Shown: positions 18,840-27,146 of the stretch, in pieces
Layout: the number at the start of each line of letters is the position of its first letter
Position numbering within the stretch: the first letter of the stretch is position 1
Source of the DNA: Streptomyces tagetis
GTDB lineage: Bacteria; Actinomycetota; Actinomycetes; Streptomycetales; Streptomycetaceae
Assembly: GCF_018069565.1 (NCBI RefSeq)
Contig: NZ_JAGPNL010000010.1
Span: forward strand, 186,001 to 250,000
DNA: 64,000 bases
Reading direction: 5' to 3'
Translations under genes and position numbers: made by a program
The notes under the pieces: generated by a model
Told to the model about the DNA's origin: nothing
Databases searched by the model: none
The model's input: only the letters and a program-made list of their open reading frames with translations

Positions 18840-20666
18840 ATGACCACACAGACCACCCCTCCCAAGAGCCCCGACATCCCCGCGGCGGGCGCCCCCGCCG
18901 GCCTCATCGGCATCCCCGAGCGCATCGCCCGCGCCCTCGCCACCGGCGGCGGCGTCCTGGCCGTCGTCTCCACCTTCCTCGCCTGGACCTGGACGGACGA
19001 GTTCCCCGGCGACCTCACCTTCTACGGCTACCCGGGCGGACTCCAGGTCCTGGTCCTGATCGGCGGCGCCCTCACCGCGCTGTTCGGCCTGGCGACCTAC
19101 GGGGTCAAGGGGCTCGGCTGGCTCACCCCCGCGGGCGGTGACGCGGCGCTCAAGCTCACCTCCCTGGCCACCTTCGCCACCGCCTGGTACACCGTCCTCG
19201 CCATCAGCTTCCGGCTCGGCGGCGTGGTCAACCTGGAGCCGGGCGGCTACGTCGTCGCCGTCGTCACCCTGGCCGGGGTCCTCGGCGCCCTGGCGCTGCC
19301 CTTCGAGCGGCCCGAGCCCGACCCGATCGACCCCGAGGCGAGCCGCGGGGAGCGCTTCCGGCACGACGCCGCGCACGGCTGGCACGTCGTCAAGGCGTCC
19401 TTCGCCGCCGGCACCCCGCGCCCCCTGCGCCGGCTGCCCGCCTCGCTGGAGATCCTCGTCATCGTCGGCATCCTCGCCGTCTGCCTGCTGGTCTTCACGT
19501 ACGGCATCGGCACCGAGTACGACGAGCTGTTCATCGGCTTCCTGATCACGGCCGGGTTCTGCTTCGCCGCGCTGCACAAGGCCGGTCTGATCGCCCACGC
19601 CACCCGGATCACGGCCCGGCACCAGAACATCACCATCTGCGGCGCGTTCGTCGCGGCGGCCTGCTTCCCCTTCACCCAGACCGACGACCAGTACGCGACG
19701 ATCGGCGTCTACATCCTGATCTTCGCCACGGTCGCCCTCGGCCTGAACATCGTCGTCGGCCTCGCCGGCCTGCTCGACCTCGGTTACGTCGCCTTCCTCG
19801 GTGTCGGCGCCTACGCCGCCGCCCTGGTCTCCGGCTCGCCCAGCTCCCCGTTCGACGTGCACTTCCCGTTCTGGGCCGCCGTGCTGGTCGGCGCCCTCGC
19901 CTCGCTGGTCTTCGGCGTCCTCATCGGCGCCCCGACCCTCAGGCTGCGCGGCGACTACCTCGCCATCGTCACCCTCGGCTTCGGCGAGATCTTCCGGATC
20001 GCGGCCAACAACCTGGACGGCACCTCGGGCCCGGACCTCACCAACGGCTCCAACGGCGTCTCCTCCGTCCCCGACCTGGAGATCCTCGGTTTCGACCTGG
20101 GCGTCCACCACGTCATCGGCGGGGTCACCATCGGCCGCTTCGCCAACTACTTCTTCCTGATGCTCCTCATCACGGCCGTCGTCGTCCTGGTCTTCCGGCG
20201 CAGCGGCGACTCCCGCATCGGCCGGGCGTGGGTGGCGATCCGGGAGGACGAGACGGCGGCGCTGGCCATGGGCATCCACGGCTTCCGGGTCAAGCTGATC
20301 GCGTTCGCGGTCGGCGCCACCCTGGCCGGTCTGGCGGGCACCGTGCAGGCGCACGTGACGTACACCGTCACGCCCGAGCAGTACCTCTTCGCCGGCGCGA
20401 TCCCGCCGAACTCCGCCTTCCTGCTGGCCGCGGTCGTCCTCGGCGGCATGGGGACCATCGGCGGGCCCCTGATCGGCGCGGCGCTGCTCTTCCTGATCCC
20501 CAACAAGCTCCAGTTCCTCGGCAACTACCAGCTCTTCGCCTTCGGACTCGCGCTCGTCCTGCTGATGCGCTTCCGCCCGGAGGGCCTCGTCCCGAACCGG
20601 CGCCGCCAGCTCGAATTCCACGAAGAGGCGGCAGCGCCCGACGTCCTGAGCAAGACAGGGGCCTGA
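18840..20666 (+). CDS. livM: Branched-chain amino acid type ABC permease LivM with long N-terminal extension
   Basis: 608 residues from ATG 18840; GTG 18831, overlapping the livH stop, is an alternative adding three residues. The conserved LivM core occupies roughly residues 280-590 (GLNIVVGLAGLLDLGYVAFLGVGAYAAAL, PTLRLRGDYLAIVTLGFGEIFRI, MGIHGFRVKLIAFAVGATLAGLAG). The first ~270 residues form an extension with about five to six extra hydrophobic segments and a charged loop (FERPEPDPIDPEASRGERF). E. coli LivM is about 425 residues, so this form is markedly longer. The role of the extension is unknown. Confidence 0.93.
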   Translation: MTTQTTPPKSPDIPAAGAPAGLIGIPERIARALATGGGVLAVVSTFLAWTWTDEFPGDLTFYGYPGGLQVLVLIGGALTALFGLATYGVKGLGWLTPAGGDAALKLTSLATFATAWYTVLAISFRLGGVVNLEPGGYVVAVVTLAGVLGALALPFERPEPDPIDPEASRGERFRHDAAHGWHVVKASFAAGTPRPLRRLPASLEILVIVGILAVCLLVFTYGIGTEYDELFIGFLITAGFCFAALHKAGLIAHATRITARHQNITICGAFVAAACFPFTQTDDQYATIGVYILIFATVALGLNIVVGLAGLLDLGYVAFLGVGAYAAALVSGSPSSPFDVHFPFWAAVLVGALASLVFGVLIGAPTLRLRGDYLAIVTLGFGEIFRIAANNLDGTSGPDLTNGSNGVSSVPDLEILGFDLGVHHVIGGVTIGRFANYFFLMLLITAVVVLVFRRSGDSRIGRAWVAIREDETAALAMGIHGFRVKLIAFAVGATLAGLAGTVQAHVTYTVTPEQYLFAGAIPPNSAFLLAAVVLGGMGTIGGPLIGAALLFLIPNKLQFLGNYQLFAFGLALVLLMRFRPEGLVPNRRRQLEFHEEAAAPDVLSKTGA

Positions 20667-20671
20667 CCACG

Positions 20672-21694
20672 ATGACCACCGACACCACGACCACGGACAC
20701 GGCGCCCGCGGCGCCCGGCTCCGGCACCCCGCTGCTCGACGCGCGCGGCGTCACCATGCGCTTCGGCGGCCTCACCGCCGTCCGCGGCGTCGACCTCACC
20801 GTGAACAGCGGGGAGATCGTCGGCCTGATCGGCCCCAACGGCGCCGGCAAGACCACGTTCTTCAACTGCCTGACGGGGCTGTACGTCCCGACCGAGGGCG
20901 AGGTCCGCTTCCGCGACAAGGTGCTGCCGCCCAAGTCGTTCAAGGTGACCGCCGCCGGCATCGCCCGCACCTTCCAGAACATCCGGCTGTTCGCCAACAT
21001 GACGGTCCTGGAGAACGTCCTCGTGGGCCGGCACACCCGGACCAAGGAGGGCTTCTGGTCGGCCGTCCTGCGCGGCCCCGGTTTCCACCGGGCGGAGGCG
21101 ACCTCCCGCGAACGGGCCATGGAACTCCTGGAGTTCGTGGGGCTCGGTCACAAGGCCGACCACCTCTCGCGGAACCTGCCCTACGGCGAGCAGCGCAAGC
21201 TGGAGATCGCCCGCGCGCTCGCCAGCGAGCCGGGGCTGCTGCTCCTGGACGAGCCGACGGCAGGGATGAACCCGCAGGAGACGCGGGCCACGGAGGAACT
21301 GGTCTTCGCCATCCGCGACCGGGGCATCGCCGTCCTCGTCATCGAGCACGACATGCGCTTCATCTTCAACCTGTGCGACCGCGTCGCCGTCCTCGTGCAG
21401 GGACAGAAGCTGATCGAGGGCGACAGCGCCACCGTCCAGGGCGACGAGCGCGTCGTCGCGGCCTACCTCGGCGAGCCGCTGGAGAACGACCCGGGCGCGG
21501 CCGAGGCCGCCGAGGTGGAGGCCGCGGAGGCGCACGCCGCCGAGGCGGAGGCCGCCGACGCGGAAGCGCAGGCCGCCGGCGCACAGGCCACCGACGCGGA
21601 AGCAGCCGAGGCACAGGCCACCGACGCGGAAGCAGCCGGCGCACAGGCCGAGAACCCGACCGACACCGCGGCCGGCAAGGAGAACGACCGATGA
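20672..21694 (+). CDS. livG: Branched-chain amino acid type ABC ATPase LivG
   Basis: 340 residues from ATG 20672, 5 nt after livM. ABC ATPase with Walker A GPNGAGKTT near residue 54, the LivG-type signature NLPYGEQRKLEIARAL, Walker B LLLLDEPTAGMNP and the switch histidine in VIEHDMRF. The conserved domain ends with VAAYLGEPL near residue 270. The remaining ~70 residues are an Ala/Glu/Asp/Gln tail with in-frame 10-residue repeats (ATDAEAAEAQ, ATDAEAAGAQ) not found in typical LivG proteins. It powers transport with LivF. Confidence 0.94.
   Translation: MTTDTTTTDTAPAAPGSGTPLLDARGVTMRFGGLTAVRGVDLTVNSGEIVGLIGPNGAGKTTFFNCLTGLYVPTEGEVRFRDKVLPPKSFKVTAAGIARTFQNIRLFANMTVLENVLVGRHTRTKEGFWSAVLRGPGFHRAEATSRERAMELLEFVGLGHKADHLSRNLPYGEQRKLEIARALASEPGLLLLDEPTAGMNPQETRATEELVFAIRDRGIAVLVIEHDMRFIFNLCDRVAVLVQGQKLIEGDSATVQGDERVVAAYLGEPLENDPGAAEAAEVEAAEAHAAEAEAADAEAQAAGAQATDAEAAEAQATDAEAAGAQAENPTDTAAGKENDR
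21584..21643 (+). repeat. 30-bp tandem repeat in the LivG tail
   Basis: Two 30-bp units, 21584-21613 and 21614-21643, differ at only two or three bases. Degenerate copies precede them. They encode the Ala-rich tail, and copy number may vary among strains. Confidence 0.8.
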
Positions 21695-22407
21695 CCGCAC
21701 TGCTAGAGGTCGAGGACCTCCGCGTCGCCTACGGCAAGATCCAGGCCGTGAAGGGCATCTCCTTCACGGTCGACGCCGGCGAGGTGGTCACCCTGATCGG
21801 CACCAACGGCGCCGGCAAGACCACCACCCTGCGCACCCTGTCCGGCCTGCTCAAGCCGGTCGGCGGGCAGATCCGGTTCCGGGGCAAGTCGCTGAAGAAG
21901 ATCCCGGCGCACGAGATCGTCTCACTGGGGCTCGCCCACTCCCCCGAGGGGCGGCACATCTTCCCGCGCATGTCGATCGAGGACAACCTGCGGCTCGGCG
22001 CGTTCCTGCGCAGCGACAAGGCGGGCATCGAGAAGGACATCCAGCGCGCCTACGGTCTCTTCCCGATCCTCGGGGAGCGCCGCAAGCAGGCGGCGGGCAC
22101 CCTGTCCGGCGGTGAGCAGCAGATGCTCGCCATGGGCCGGGCCCTGATGTCCCAGCCGCAGTTGCTGATGCTGGACGAGCCGTCCATGGGCCTGTCGCCG
22201 ATCATGATGCAGAAGATCATGGCGACGATCGCCGAGCTGAAGGAGCAGGGCACCACGATCCTGCTGGTCGAGCAGAACGCCCAGGCGGCACTGTCCCTGG
22301 CCGACCAGGGTCATGTGATGGAGGTCGGCAACATCGTCCTGTCCGGATCGGGCCGGGAACTGCTGCACGACGAGTCCGTCCGCAAGGCGTACCTCGGCGA
22401 GGACTGA
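21691..22407 (+). CDS. livF: Branched-chain amino acid type ABC ATPase LivF
   Basis: 238 residues from ATG 21691, overlapping the livG stop by ATGA, with AAGGAG about 7 nt upstream. Walker A GTNGAGKTT near residue 36, Q-loop region LGLAHSPEGRHIFPRMS, signature LSGGEQQMLAMGRALM, Walker B LLMLDEPSMGLSP and ending VRKAYLGED, as is standard for LivF. It closes the operon, with a strong terminator 43 bp beyond. Confidence 0.95.
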   Translation: MTALLEVEDLRVAYGKIQAVKGISFTVDAGEVVTLIGTNGAGKTTTLRTLSGLLKPVGGQIRFRGKSLKKIPAHEIVSLGLAHSPEGRHIFPRMSIEDNLRLGAFLRSDKAGIEKDIQRAYGLFPILGERRKQAAGTLSGGEQQMLAMGRALMSQPQLLMLDEPSMGLSPIMMQKIMATIAELKEQGTTILLVEQNAQAALSLADQGHVMEVGNIVLSGSGRELLHDESVRKAYLGED

Positions 22408-22450
22408 GAGGCTCGCGGCGGGGGCCGGACAGGGCCCGGTCCCCGCGGAA

Positions 22451-22486
22451 GAGGCCCGCGCCCCCGTGACGGGGGGCGCGGGCCTC
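22451..22486. terminator. Bidirectional terminator between livF and the ANTAR regulator gene
   Basis: A 15-bp stem, GAGGCCCGCGCCCCC (22451-22465) with its complement at 22472-22486, and a 6-base loop. The two flanking genes converge here. Confidence 0.85.
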
Positions 22487-22545
22487 GTGCGTACGCGGTA
22501 CGGACACCGTGCGCGCGCCCGCGTGTACGGGGGCGCGGGGCGGGG

Positions 22546-23202
22546 TCAGCCCTTGGCGGCCTTCTTCTCCTCGGCGTCCTGGATGACGGCCTCGGCCACC
22601 TGCTGCATGGACATCCGCCGGTCCATGGAGGTCTTCTGAATCCACCGGAAGGCGGCGGGCTCGGTCAGTCCGTACTCCGTCTGGAGCACCGACTTGGCGC
22701 GGTCGACCAGCTTGCGGGTCTCCAGCCGCTGGCTGAGGTCGGCGACCTCCTGCTCCAGGGCCTTCAGTTCCGTGAAGCGCGAGACGGCCATCTCGATGGC
22801 CGGGACGACGTCGCTCTTGCTGAACGGCTTGACGAGGTACGCCATCGCGCCGGCGTCCCGGGCCCGCTCGACCAGGTCGCGCTGGGAGAAGGCGGTCAGC
22901 ATCAGCACCGGCGCGATGCTCTCCTCGGCGATCTTCTCGGCCGCGGAGATGCCGTCCAGCTTGGGCATCTTCACATCGAGGATCACGAGGTCCGGCCGGT
23001 GCTCGCGGGCCAGTTCCACCGCCCGCTCCCCGTCGCCCGCCTCGCCGACGACCGTGTACCCCTCTTCCTCCAGCATCTCTTTGAGGTCGAGCCGGATCAG
23101 GGCCTCGTCCTCGGCGATGACGACCCGGGTCGTCAGGGGAGGCACGTGTGACGAGCCCTCCTCGGGCGCGTCGGCGGGCTGGGGCGACTCGGGGGCGGTC
23201 AC
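22546..23202 (-). CDS. pdtaR: ANTAR-domain response regulator (PdtaR type)
   Basis: 218 residues from GTG 23202, with GAGGAG 5 nt upstream. The receiver domain is at about residues 25-140, with acidic pocket EDE at 31-33, phospho-acceptor D76 in LVILDVKMPKLDG, T/S in LMLTAFSQ and K in YLVKPFSK. A coiled stretch leads to a C-terminal ANTAR RNA-binding domain at about 150-210 (LVDRAKSVLQTEYGLTEPAAFRWIQKTSMDRRMSMQQVAE). Such proteins bind paired hairpins in nascent RNA and prevent termination. No sensor kinase is encoded nearby. The ~20-residue N-terminal Pro/Glu-rich lead is nonconserved. Confidence 0.95.
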   Translation of the reverse strand: MTAPESPQPADAPEEGSSHVPPLTTRVVIAEDEALIRLDLKEMLEEEGYTVVGEAGDGERAVELAREHRPDLVILDVKMPKLDGISAAEKIAEESIAPVLMLTAFSQRDLVERARDAGAMAYLVKPFSKSDVVPAIEMAVSRFTELKALEQEVADLSQRLETRKLVDRAKSVLQTEYGLTEPAAFRWIQKTSMDRRMSMQQVAEAVIQDAEEKKAAKG

Positions 23203-23303
23203 GTGGGCTCCTCATGGGGGGCAGGGGCACTGCTGACAAGAGCCTACCTAGCTCCTGTATGTTTGAGTCACCGAGGGGCTACACTGACCTTCGGTTCGAA
23301 GAG

Positions 23304-23377
23304 GCTCCGGTAGTCCAATCGGCAGAGACGATGCCCTCAAAAGGCATTCAGTGTGGGTTCGAGTCCCACCCGGGGCA
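23304..23377 (+). tRNA. tRNA with anticodon CAA, predicted tRNA-Leu
   Basis: A 74-nt cloverleaf. The acceptor GCTCCGG (23304-23310) pairs with CCGGGGC with one G-U, and the discriminator is A. The D-arm has a 3-bp stem (GTC/GAC) with a long loop, as in leucine tRNAs. Anticodon stem ATGCC/GGCAT, loop CTCAAAA, anticodon CAA at 23338-23340. T-arm GTGGG/CCCAC with loop TTCGAGT. The variable region is only 5 nt, unusual for tRNA-Leu, which normally has a long arm. CCA is not encoded. Confidence 0.9.
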
Positions 23378-23414
23378 CTTGCCTTTGTTTCCAAGGTGGG
23401 TCAGGGAATACCGC

Positions 23415-23445
23415 AAGCGGATGTCCGTATCCCGGACATCCGCTT
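23415..23445 (+). terminator. Hairpin after the tRNA, also facing pyk
   Basis: Perfect 13-bp stem AAGCGGATGTCCG (23415-23427) with its complement at 23433-23445 and a 5-base loop, 38 bases past the tRNA and 67 bases past the pyk stop on the other strand. Confidence 0.8.
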
Positions 23446-23512
23446 TCCGCATACTGGACGGACACCCGCCCCCGGCGCCCCCTTCCGGGCGTCTCCCGCG
23501 GACCGCCGCCGC

Positions 23513-24958
23513 CTACGACTCCCCGTGCGCGGTGTCGTCCTCGCCGATCCGGTGCACCCGGACCATGTTCGTGGTGCCCGAGACGCCGGGCGGGGAGCCG
23601 GCGGTGATGACGACGACGTCGCCCTTCTCGCACCGGCCGTAGCGCGTCAGCAACTCGTCCACCTGCTCGACCATCCCGTCGGTGGTGCCCGCGTGCGGAC
23701 CGAGGAAGGTCTCCACGCCCCAGGTCAGGCTGAGCTGGGAGCGGGTGGCCGGTTCCGGGGTGAAGGCGAGCAGCGGGATCGGCGAGCGGTAGCGCGACAG
23801 GCGCCGGGCGGTGTCGCCGGACTGGGTGAAGGCGACCAGGAACCGGGCGCCGAGGAAGTCGCCGGTCTCCGCCGCCGCGCGGGCCACCGCGCCGCCCTGG
23901 GTACGGGGCTTGTCGCGGCCGGTCAGCGGGGGCAGGCCCTCGGCGAGGAGGTCCTCCTCGGCCGCCTCGACGATGCGCGCCATGGTGCGCACGGCGTCGA
24001 CGGCGTGCCGGCCGACGCTGGTCTCGCCGGAGAGCATCACCGCGTCCGTGCCGTCGATGACGGCGTTGGCGACGTCCGACGCCTCGGCGCGGGTGGGGCG
24101 GGAGTGGTCGATCATCGAGTCGAGCATCTGGGTGGCGACGATGACCGGCTTGGCGTTGCGCCTGGCCAGGGCGACGGCGCGCTTCTGGACGATCGGCACC
24201 TGTTCCAGGGGCATTTCGACGCCGAGGTCGCCGCGGGCGACCATGATGCCGTCGAAGGCGGCGACGATCTCCTCGATGTTCTCGACGGCCTGCGGTTTCT
24301 CCACCTTGGCGATGACGGGGAGGCGGCGGCCCTCCTCGTCCATGATGCGGTGGACGTCCACGACGTCGCGTCCGCCGCGGACGAAGGAGAGGGCGATGAC
24401 GTCGAATCCGTTGCGCAGGGCCCAGCGCAGGTCGTCCTCGTCCTTCTTGGACAGGGCGGGGACGGAGACGGCGACGCCGGGCAGGTTGAGGCCCTTGTGG
24501 TCGGAGACCACGCCGCCCTCCACCACCGTGGTGCGCACCCGGGGGCCGTCGACGGCGGTGACCTCCAGGCAGACCCGGCCGTCGTCGACGAGGACGCGTT
24601 CACCGGGGGCGACGTCGCCGGCGAGTCCGGCGTAGGTGGTGCCGCACTGGTGGCGGTCGCCGGCCACGCCCTCCTCGACGGTGAGCGTGAAGGTGTCGCC
24701 GCGCTCCAGCAGGACGGGGCCTTCGGCGAAACGGCCGAGCCGGATCTTCGGACCCTGGAGGTCGGCGAGGGTGCCGACGCTGCGCCCGCTCTCGTCGGAC
24801 GCCTTGCGGACCCGCCGGTAACGCTCCTCGTGCTCGGCGTGGGTGCCGTGGCTGAAATTGAACCGGGCGACATCCATTCCGGCCTCGACCAGGTCCTTGA
24901 TCTGGTCGTACGAGTCGGTGGCGGGCCCCAGGGTACAGACGATCTTTGCTCGGCGCAT
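23513..24958 (-). CDS. pyk: Pyruvate kinase
   Basis: 481 residues from ATG 24958 (MRRAKIVCTLGPATDSYDQI). It converts phosphoenolpyruvate and ADP to pyruvate and ATP in glycolysis. Signatures: MDVARFNFSHGTH, LADLQGPKIRLG, the active-site lysine in VIAKVEKPQAVENIEEI, metal ligands in IMVARGDLGVEMPLEQVP, VATQMLDSMIDHSRPTRAE and DAVMLSGETSVG. The C-terminal allosteric domain is complete, and length matches the family. The likely promoter gives a message starting at or next to the AUG, so translation is probably leaderless. Confidence 0.97.
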   Translation of the reverse strand: MRRAKIVCTLGPATDSYDQIKDLVEAGMDVARFNFSHGTHAEHEERYRRVRKASDESGRSVGTLADLQGPKIRLGRFAEGPVLLERGDTFTLTVEEGVAGDRHQCGTTYAGLAGDVAPGERVLVDDGRVCLEVTAVDGPRVRTTVVEGGVVSDHKGLNLPGVAVSVPALSKKDEDDLRWALRNGFDVIALSFVRGGRDVVDVHRIMDEEGRRLPVIAKVEKPQAVENIEEIVAAFDGIMVARGDLGVEMPLEQVPIVQKRAVALARRNAKPVIVATQMLDSMIDHSRPTRAEASDVANAVIDGTDAVMLSGETSVGRHAVDAVRTMARIVEAAEEDLLAEGLPPLTGRDKPRTQGGAVARAAAETGDFLGARFLVAFTQSGDTARRLSRYRSPIPLLAFTPEPATRSQLSLTWGVETFLGPHAGTTDGMVEQVDELLTRYGRCEKGDVVVITAGSPPGVSGTTNMVRVHRIGEDDTAHGES

Positions 24959-24965
24959 GGGTCCG

Positions 24966-24993
24966 AGCCTATGCCGTACCGATCGGTAGTGAA
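24966..24993 (-). promoter_or_regulatory. pyk promoter with a 12-bp palindrome in the spacer
   Basis: On the minus strand: -35-like TTCACT (24988-24993), 16-nt spacer and -10 TAGGCT (24966-24971), 7 nt before the ATG. The spacer carries the perfect palindrome TACCGATCGGTA (24977-24988), a possible operator. Confidence 0.5.
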
Positions 24994-25297
24994 TTGGCCC
25001 CACATGACGAGTCAACCACCGTTGGGTGAAAGGTTGTTGCCCGCTGTCAGGATGTGCGGCGGAGTGCTCCGATGAGCGATTTCCGGCCGGATTTCCTTTC
25101 GCTTTTCCGGTCGCCTGTACGAGCCCGTTCCCGGACGGAGCGGCGGCCCGCGCCACCGTGCGGCCACCGGAACGAAACCCGCGCGCACTGTTGACATGCA
25201 CCCTTCCCAAGACAGAATCTACGCGCGTTGCCGGACGGCCGCCGCCCGCGGGGCCCGTCCGCTGGTCCGTCAGTCGTTCGTTCCCGAGGGAGTCACC
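24994..25297. other. Divergent regulatory region between pyk and the 5'-nucleotidase gene
   Basis: No coding sequence is supported. It contains the nucleotidase promoter near 25191. A patch near 25010-25040 includes CAACC and GGTTG in inverted orientation, of uncertain meaning. I saw no convincing PHO-box direct repeats. Confidence 0.5.
25191..25218 (+). promoter_or_regulatory. 5'-nucleotidase promoter TTGACA-16-CAGAAT
   Basis: A perfect -35 TTGACA (25191-25196), 16-nt spacer and -10 CAGAAT (25213-25218; one change from TAGAAT). The start would be near 25225, with a leader of about 73 nt and a GAGGGAG ribosome-binding site. Confidence 0.65.
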
Positions 25298-27100
25298 ATG
25301 CCGTTGAACCGCCGGATGTTTCTGGAGGGGTCCGCCGTGACCGGGGCGGGGGTCGCCCTGGCCGGCGCGGCGGCTCCGGTGGCCGCGGCAGGCGAGCGGG
25401 GCAGGGGCCCCCGGCACCCGAAGCGGTACGAGCTGACCGTGATGGGCACCACCGACCTGCACGGGCACGTCTTCAACTGGGACTACTTCAAGGACGCCGA
25501 GTACGCCGACGCGGACGGCAACGCGAAGGGCCTGGCCCGGATCTCGACCCTGGTGAACCGCGTCCGCCGGGAGCGCGGCCGGCACCACACGCTGCTGCTG
25601 GACGCGGGCGACACCATCCAGGGCACTCCGCTGACGTACTACTACGCGAAGGTGGACCCGATCACCGCCGAGGGCGGCCCGGTGCACCCCATGGCGCAGG
25701 CGATGAACGCCATCGGGTACGACGCGGTGGCGCTCGGCAACCACGAGTTCAACTACGGCATCGAGACGCTGCGCGCCTTCGAGAGGCAGTGCCGCTTCCC
25801 GCTGCTCGGCGCCAACGCCGTGGACGCCCGCACGCTGCGGCCCGCCTTCCCGCCGTACCTCATGAAGACGTTCCGCCCGCCGGCCGGGCCGCCGGTGAAG
25901 GTGGCGGTGCTGGGGCTGACCAACCCGGGCATCGCCATCTGGGACAAGGCGTACGTGCGGGGCCGGCTCGCCTTCCCCGGTCTGGAGGAGCAGGCCGCCC
26001 GGTGGGTGCCGAGGCTGCGCTCGATGGGCGCCGACGTGGTCGTCGTCTCCGCCCACTCCGGCTCCTCGGGCACCTCCTCCTACGGCGACCAACTGCCGTA
26101 CGTGGAGAACGCGGCGGCCGAGGTGGCCCGCAAGGTGCCCGGCATCGACGCGATCCTGGTCGGCCACGCCCACGAGGAGATCGCGGAGCTGAAGGTCGTC
26201 AACGAGGAGACCGGCCGCACCGTCGTCCTCTCGGAGCCGCTGTGCCACGCCGAACGGCTCACCCTCTTCGACATCGCCCTCGTCCTCGACCGGGGCCGCT
26301 GGCAGGTGGAGTCGGTGCGGGCCTCGCTGCGGGACTCCGCCGACGTCCCCGACGACCCGGCGATCACCCGGCTGCTGGCGGACGAGCACGCCCGGGTGGT
26401 GGCGTACGTCAACCAGGTGGTCGGCACCGCGACCGAGACGCTGACCACGGCCGAGGCACGGTACAAGGACGCCCCGATCATCGACCTGATCACCACGGTC
26501 CAGGAGGACGTGGTCCGGGAGGCGCTGGCGGGCACGGAGCACGCCTCGCTGCCGGTGCTGGCGCAGGCGTCGCCGTTCTCGCGGACCTCGGAGATCCCGG
26601 CCGGGGACGTGACGATCCGGGACCTGTCGAGCCTGTACGTGTACGACAACACGCTGGTCGCCAAGGTTCTCACGGGCGCCCAACTGCGGGCCTACCTGGA
26701 GTTCTCGGCGGAGTACTACACGCGGACGGCCCCCGGAGCCCCGGTCGACCCGGAGAAGCTGACCAACGCGAACGGGCGCCCGGACTACAACTACGACTAC
26801 GTCTCCGGGCTCACCTACGAGATCGACGTCGCCCGCCCGGCCGGCTCCCGGATCTCCGCTCTGCGCCACGCGGGCGCCGAGGTGGCGGACGACCAGCGTT
26901 TCGTGCTGGCGGTGAACAACTACCGGGCCAACGGCGGCGGCGCCTTCCCGCACGTGGCGACCGCCCCCGAGCTGTGGTCGGAGTCGACGGAGATCCGCAC
27001 CCGGATCGCGGAGTGGGTCACCGCGAAGGGCGTGCTGGACCCGCGGGACTTCGCGTCGGCGGACTGGGTCCTGACCCGCGAGGGCACGCCGGTGTTCTGA
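25298..27100 (+). CDS. Tat-exported bifunctional metallophosphatase/5'-nucleotidase
   Basis: 600 residues from ATG 25298. The N-terminus NRRMFLEGSAVTGAGVALAG has a twin-arginine motif (R5-R6, RRxFL) and an AxA-type end, so Tat export is likely. A dinuclear-metal phosphoesterase domain follows: GTTDLHGHV near residue 50, DAGDTIQGTP near 108, GNHEFNYG near 148, SAHSG and VGHAHEEI. The C-terminal 5'-nucleotidase domain occupies about residues 375-590 (IIDLITTVQEDVVREAL, PVDPEKLTNANGRPDYNYDYVSGLTYEID, NYRANGGGAFPHVA). It should release phosphate from extracellular nucleotides or cyclic nucleotides; the precise substrate is unknown. Confidence 0.93.
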   Translation: MPLNRRMFLEGSAVTGAGVALAGAAAPVAAAGERGRGPRHPKRYELTVMGTTDLHGHVFNWDYFKDAEYADADGNAKGLARISTLVNRVRRERGRHHTLLLDAGDTIQGTPLTYYYAKVDPITAEGGPVHPMAQAMNAIGYDAVALGNHEFNYGIETLRAFERQCRFPLLGANAVDARTLRPAFPPYLMKTFRPPAGPPVKVAVLGLTNPGIAIWDKAYVRGRLAFPGLEEQAARWVPRLRSMGADVVVVSAHSGSSGTSSYGDQLPYVENAAAEVARKVPGIDAILVGHAHEEIAELKVVNEETGRTVVLSEPLCHAERLTLFDIALVLDRGRWQVESVRASLRDSADVPDDPAITRLLADEHARVVAYVNQVVGTATETLTTAEARYKDAPIIDLITTVQEDVVREALAGTEHASLPVLAQASPFSRTSEIPAGDVTIRDLSSLYVYDNTLVAKVLTGAQLRAYLEFSAEYYTRTAPGAPVDPEKLTNANGRPDYNYDYVSGLTYEIDVARPAGSRISALRHAGAEVADDQRFVLAVNNYRANGGGAFPHVATAPELWSESTEIRTRIAEWVTAKGVLDPRDFASADWVLTREGTPVF

Positions 27101-27106
27101 CCGGCC

Positions 27107-27135
27107 GGGGCCCCGGCGCCGTACGCCGGGGCCCC
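27107..27135. terminator. Bidirectional terminator between nucleotidase and pepN
   Basis: A 12-bp perfect stem GGGGCCCCGGCG (27107-27118) with its complement at 27124-27135 and a 5-base loop, between two convergent genes 46 bp apart. Confidence 0.85.
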
Positions 27136-27146
27136 GCCGGGCCGGA

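Noticed and set aside
25000..25297. PHO box upstream of the 5'-nucleotidase gene
   Set aside because: A phosphate-control site would make sense, but no pair of 11-bp GTTCACC-like direct repeats is visible.
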